Source of the DNA: Silvanigrellales bacterium
Lineage (GTDB): Bacteria; Bdellovibrionota_B; Oligoflexia; Silvanigrellales; Silvanigrellaceae
Direction of reading: 5' to 3'
Assembly (NCBI GenBank): GCA_028285285.1
Contig: JANQPW010000657.1
Coordinates: forward strand, 1-6,940
DNA: 6,940 bases
Part shown: piece after piece, positions 6,432-6,940 of the stretch
Layout of the letters: every line of letters begins with the position of its first letter
Numbering within the stretch: position 1 is the first letter of the stretch
Program-made: the position numbers and the translations under genes
Notes under the pieces: model-generated
Told to the model about the DNA's origin: nothing
Database searches by the model: none
Seen by the model: only the letters and a program-made list of their open reading frames with translations

Positions 6432-6842
6432 TCAGCCTCTACTGAAGGTGAGAACCGTCATGTCGTCCCATTCGTGTGTTTCCAGGTTTTCATTTTGGGA
6501 GCTCTCAGTGGGTGCATTTGGGAGGTTTTCACAAACGGCCCTCAGAAGGTGTGAAGCACGAAAACCACCTTCGTTTGTTTCACGAACTTTTTTTATTCGG
6601 GATGTGAGCTGTTTGAGGCGAAGGGGTTTTTCTCCTGGCAAGGTGTTTTCAAGAATTCCATCTGAGTACAAAAGCAAGGATTCTCCTTCGTGGAGTTGAA
6701 AGCTCTTGGTGTTCGCTTCGTAGCTTTCTTCTGCTCCAAACAGGGGAGACCTGACAGAAAGACTCGAAGCCTGACCACTTCGGTCAAATTTGAGTATTGG
6801 CTGATGCCCTGCACAGAGATATTCACACTCCGAGTTCTCTAA
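6432..6842 (-). pseudogene. SpoIIE/PP2C-type serine phosphatase, C-terminal half only, cut by an IS element
   Basis: 136 residues remain, in one open frame beginning at about 6842. They match the second half of a PPM/RsbU-SpoIIE catalytic domain. C-A-G-H (10-13) corresponds to the usual N-A-G-H, P-L-F-G (33-36) to P-L-G, L-L-L-Y-S-D61-G-I-L-E to the metal-binding DG strand, and W-D126-D127-M-T-V-L to the C-terminal DDxT metal site. The first half of the domain, with the early metal-binding Asp residues and the regulatory helix, is missing, as is any N-terminal sensor. Upstream the frame runs into a TGA (6852-6854) that ends an IS5-family transposase. Such phosphatases usually act on anti-sigma-factor antagonists in partner-switching or general stress pathways. 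As it stands this fragment lacks a start codon in context and half its active site, so it should be inactive. TTG at 6677 is only an internal Leu codon. Confidence 0.82.
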
Positions 6843-6940
6843 GAAGCGGTCTCATAAATATCGAAACAGTATGATTGCTGATGCCAGTTGAACCATACCC
6901 AGGTAATTCTGAGACTTTCTCTCATATCTTGTCTCTACTC
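6843..6940 (-). mobile_element. IS5-family insertion sequence, right end, continuing beyond the window
   Basis: This contains the end of the transposase gene and a few bases of terminal sequence. The edge is placed by inference: homology to the phosphatase starts again near 6842, and CTAA at 6839-6842 fits the YTAR target duplication known for the IS5 group. The putative terminus would read GAAGCGGTCTCAT inwards from 6843. The other end is outside the window, so neither the inverted repeat nor the duplication can be confirmed. Confidence 0.65.
6852..6940 (-). CDS. IS5-family transposase, C-terminal 28 residues (partial)
   Basis: The minus strand reads a final segment with T-R-Y-E-R-K, then N-Y-L-G-M-V-Q-L-A-S-A and the terminal L-F-R-Y-L before TGA (6854-6852). 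This [RW]-[YW]-E-[RK]-K...N-Y-L-x-[ML]-[VL]-[QH]-L-A block followed by a short hydrophobic tail is the typical C-terminus of DDE transposases of the IS5 family. The last catalytic Glu would be upstream, outside the window, so activity cannot be judged. The tail itself is complete and shows no damage, which suggests a fairly recent or intact element. Confidence 0.8.
   Translation of the reverse strand, partial: VETRYERKSQNYLGMVQLASAIILFRYL

Noticed and set aside
6430..6450. Rho-independent terminator between the PhoD-like gene and the phosphatase remnant
   Set aside because: The gap is one base and no GC-rich hairpin followed by a T-run is present on either strand.
6593..6826. Minus-strand frame of 77 codons at the right end
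   Set aside because: Another frame over the same bases carries the AGH and SDG motifs of a PP2C phosphatase, so this one is a shadow.

Overview
The window reads as a compact stretch of chromosome from a Gram-negative bacterium of roughly balanced GC. Three of its proteins carry lipoprotein signal peptides and one a Tat signal. The lipoboxes are relaxed: Ser or Tyr at -3 instead of Leu. That, with the gene content, fits a member of the Bdellovibrionota/Oligoflexia or a similar deeply branching proteobacterial group. This placement is an inference and no marker gene in the window settles it.

Layout, left to right. A GNAT acetyltransferase (32-523, +) ends tail-to-tail with, and overlapping by 15 bases, the last gene of a three-gene minus-strand operon (5072 to 509). 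The operon encodes three lipoproteins of about 500 residues, here called A (5072-3552), B (3555-2044) and C (2047-509) in order of transcription. Both junctions are 4-base ATGA overlaps. A 278-base divergent intergenic region (5073-5350) separates the operon from a Tat-exported PhoD-like metallophosphatase (5351-6430, +). One base further on lies the minus-strand C-terminal half of a SpoIIE/PP2C-type serine phosphatase (6432-6842). Its upstream part is cut off by the end of an IS5-family insertion sequence, whose transposase C-terminus runs off the window (6852-6940).

The lipoprotein operon is the centre of interest. The three proteins are divergent paralogues of one another. They share an N-terminal helical region, a central [GM]xGPKR/MAPKR block and a C-terminal domain with the signature of the DNA polymerase beta-like nucleotidyltransferase fold: G-[GS] followed by D-x-D, then a candidate third acidic residue. 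A nucleotidyltransferase-type active site on an exported, lipid-anchored protein is unexpected because the periplasm lacks a known NTP pool, and I know of no described system with this layout. The function is unknown. A cell-surface or predatory effector, a non-NTP transferase, or a catalytically repurposed binding domain are all possible.

The exported PhoD-like enzyme is divergent from the operon and may share its regulatory region, so the two units could act together at the cell envelope, but nothing in the sequence proves this. The GNAT gene and the phosphatase remnant look like unrelated neighbours. No tRNA, rRNA, CRISPR array or convincing rho-independent terminator was seen.
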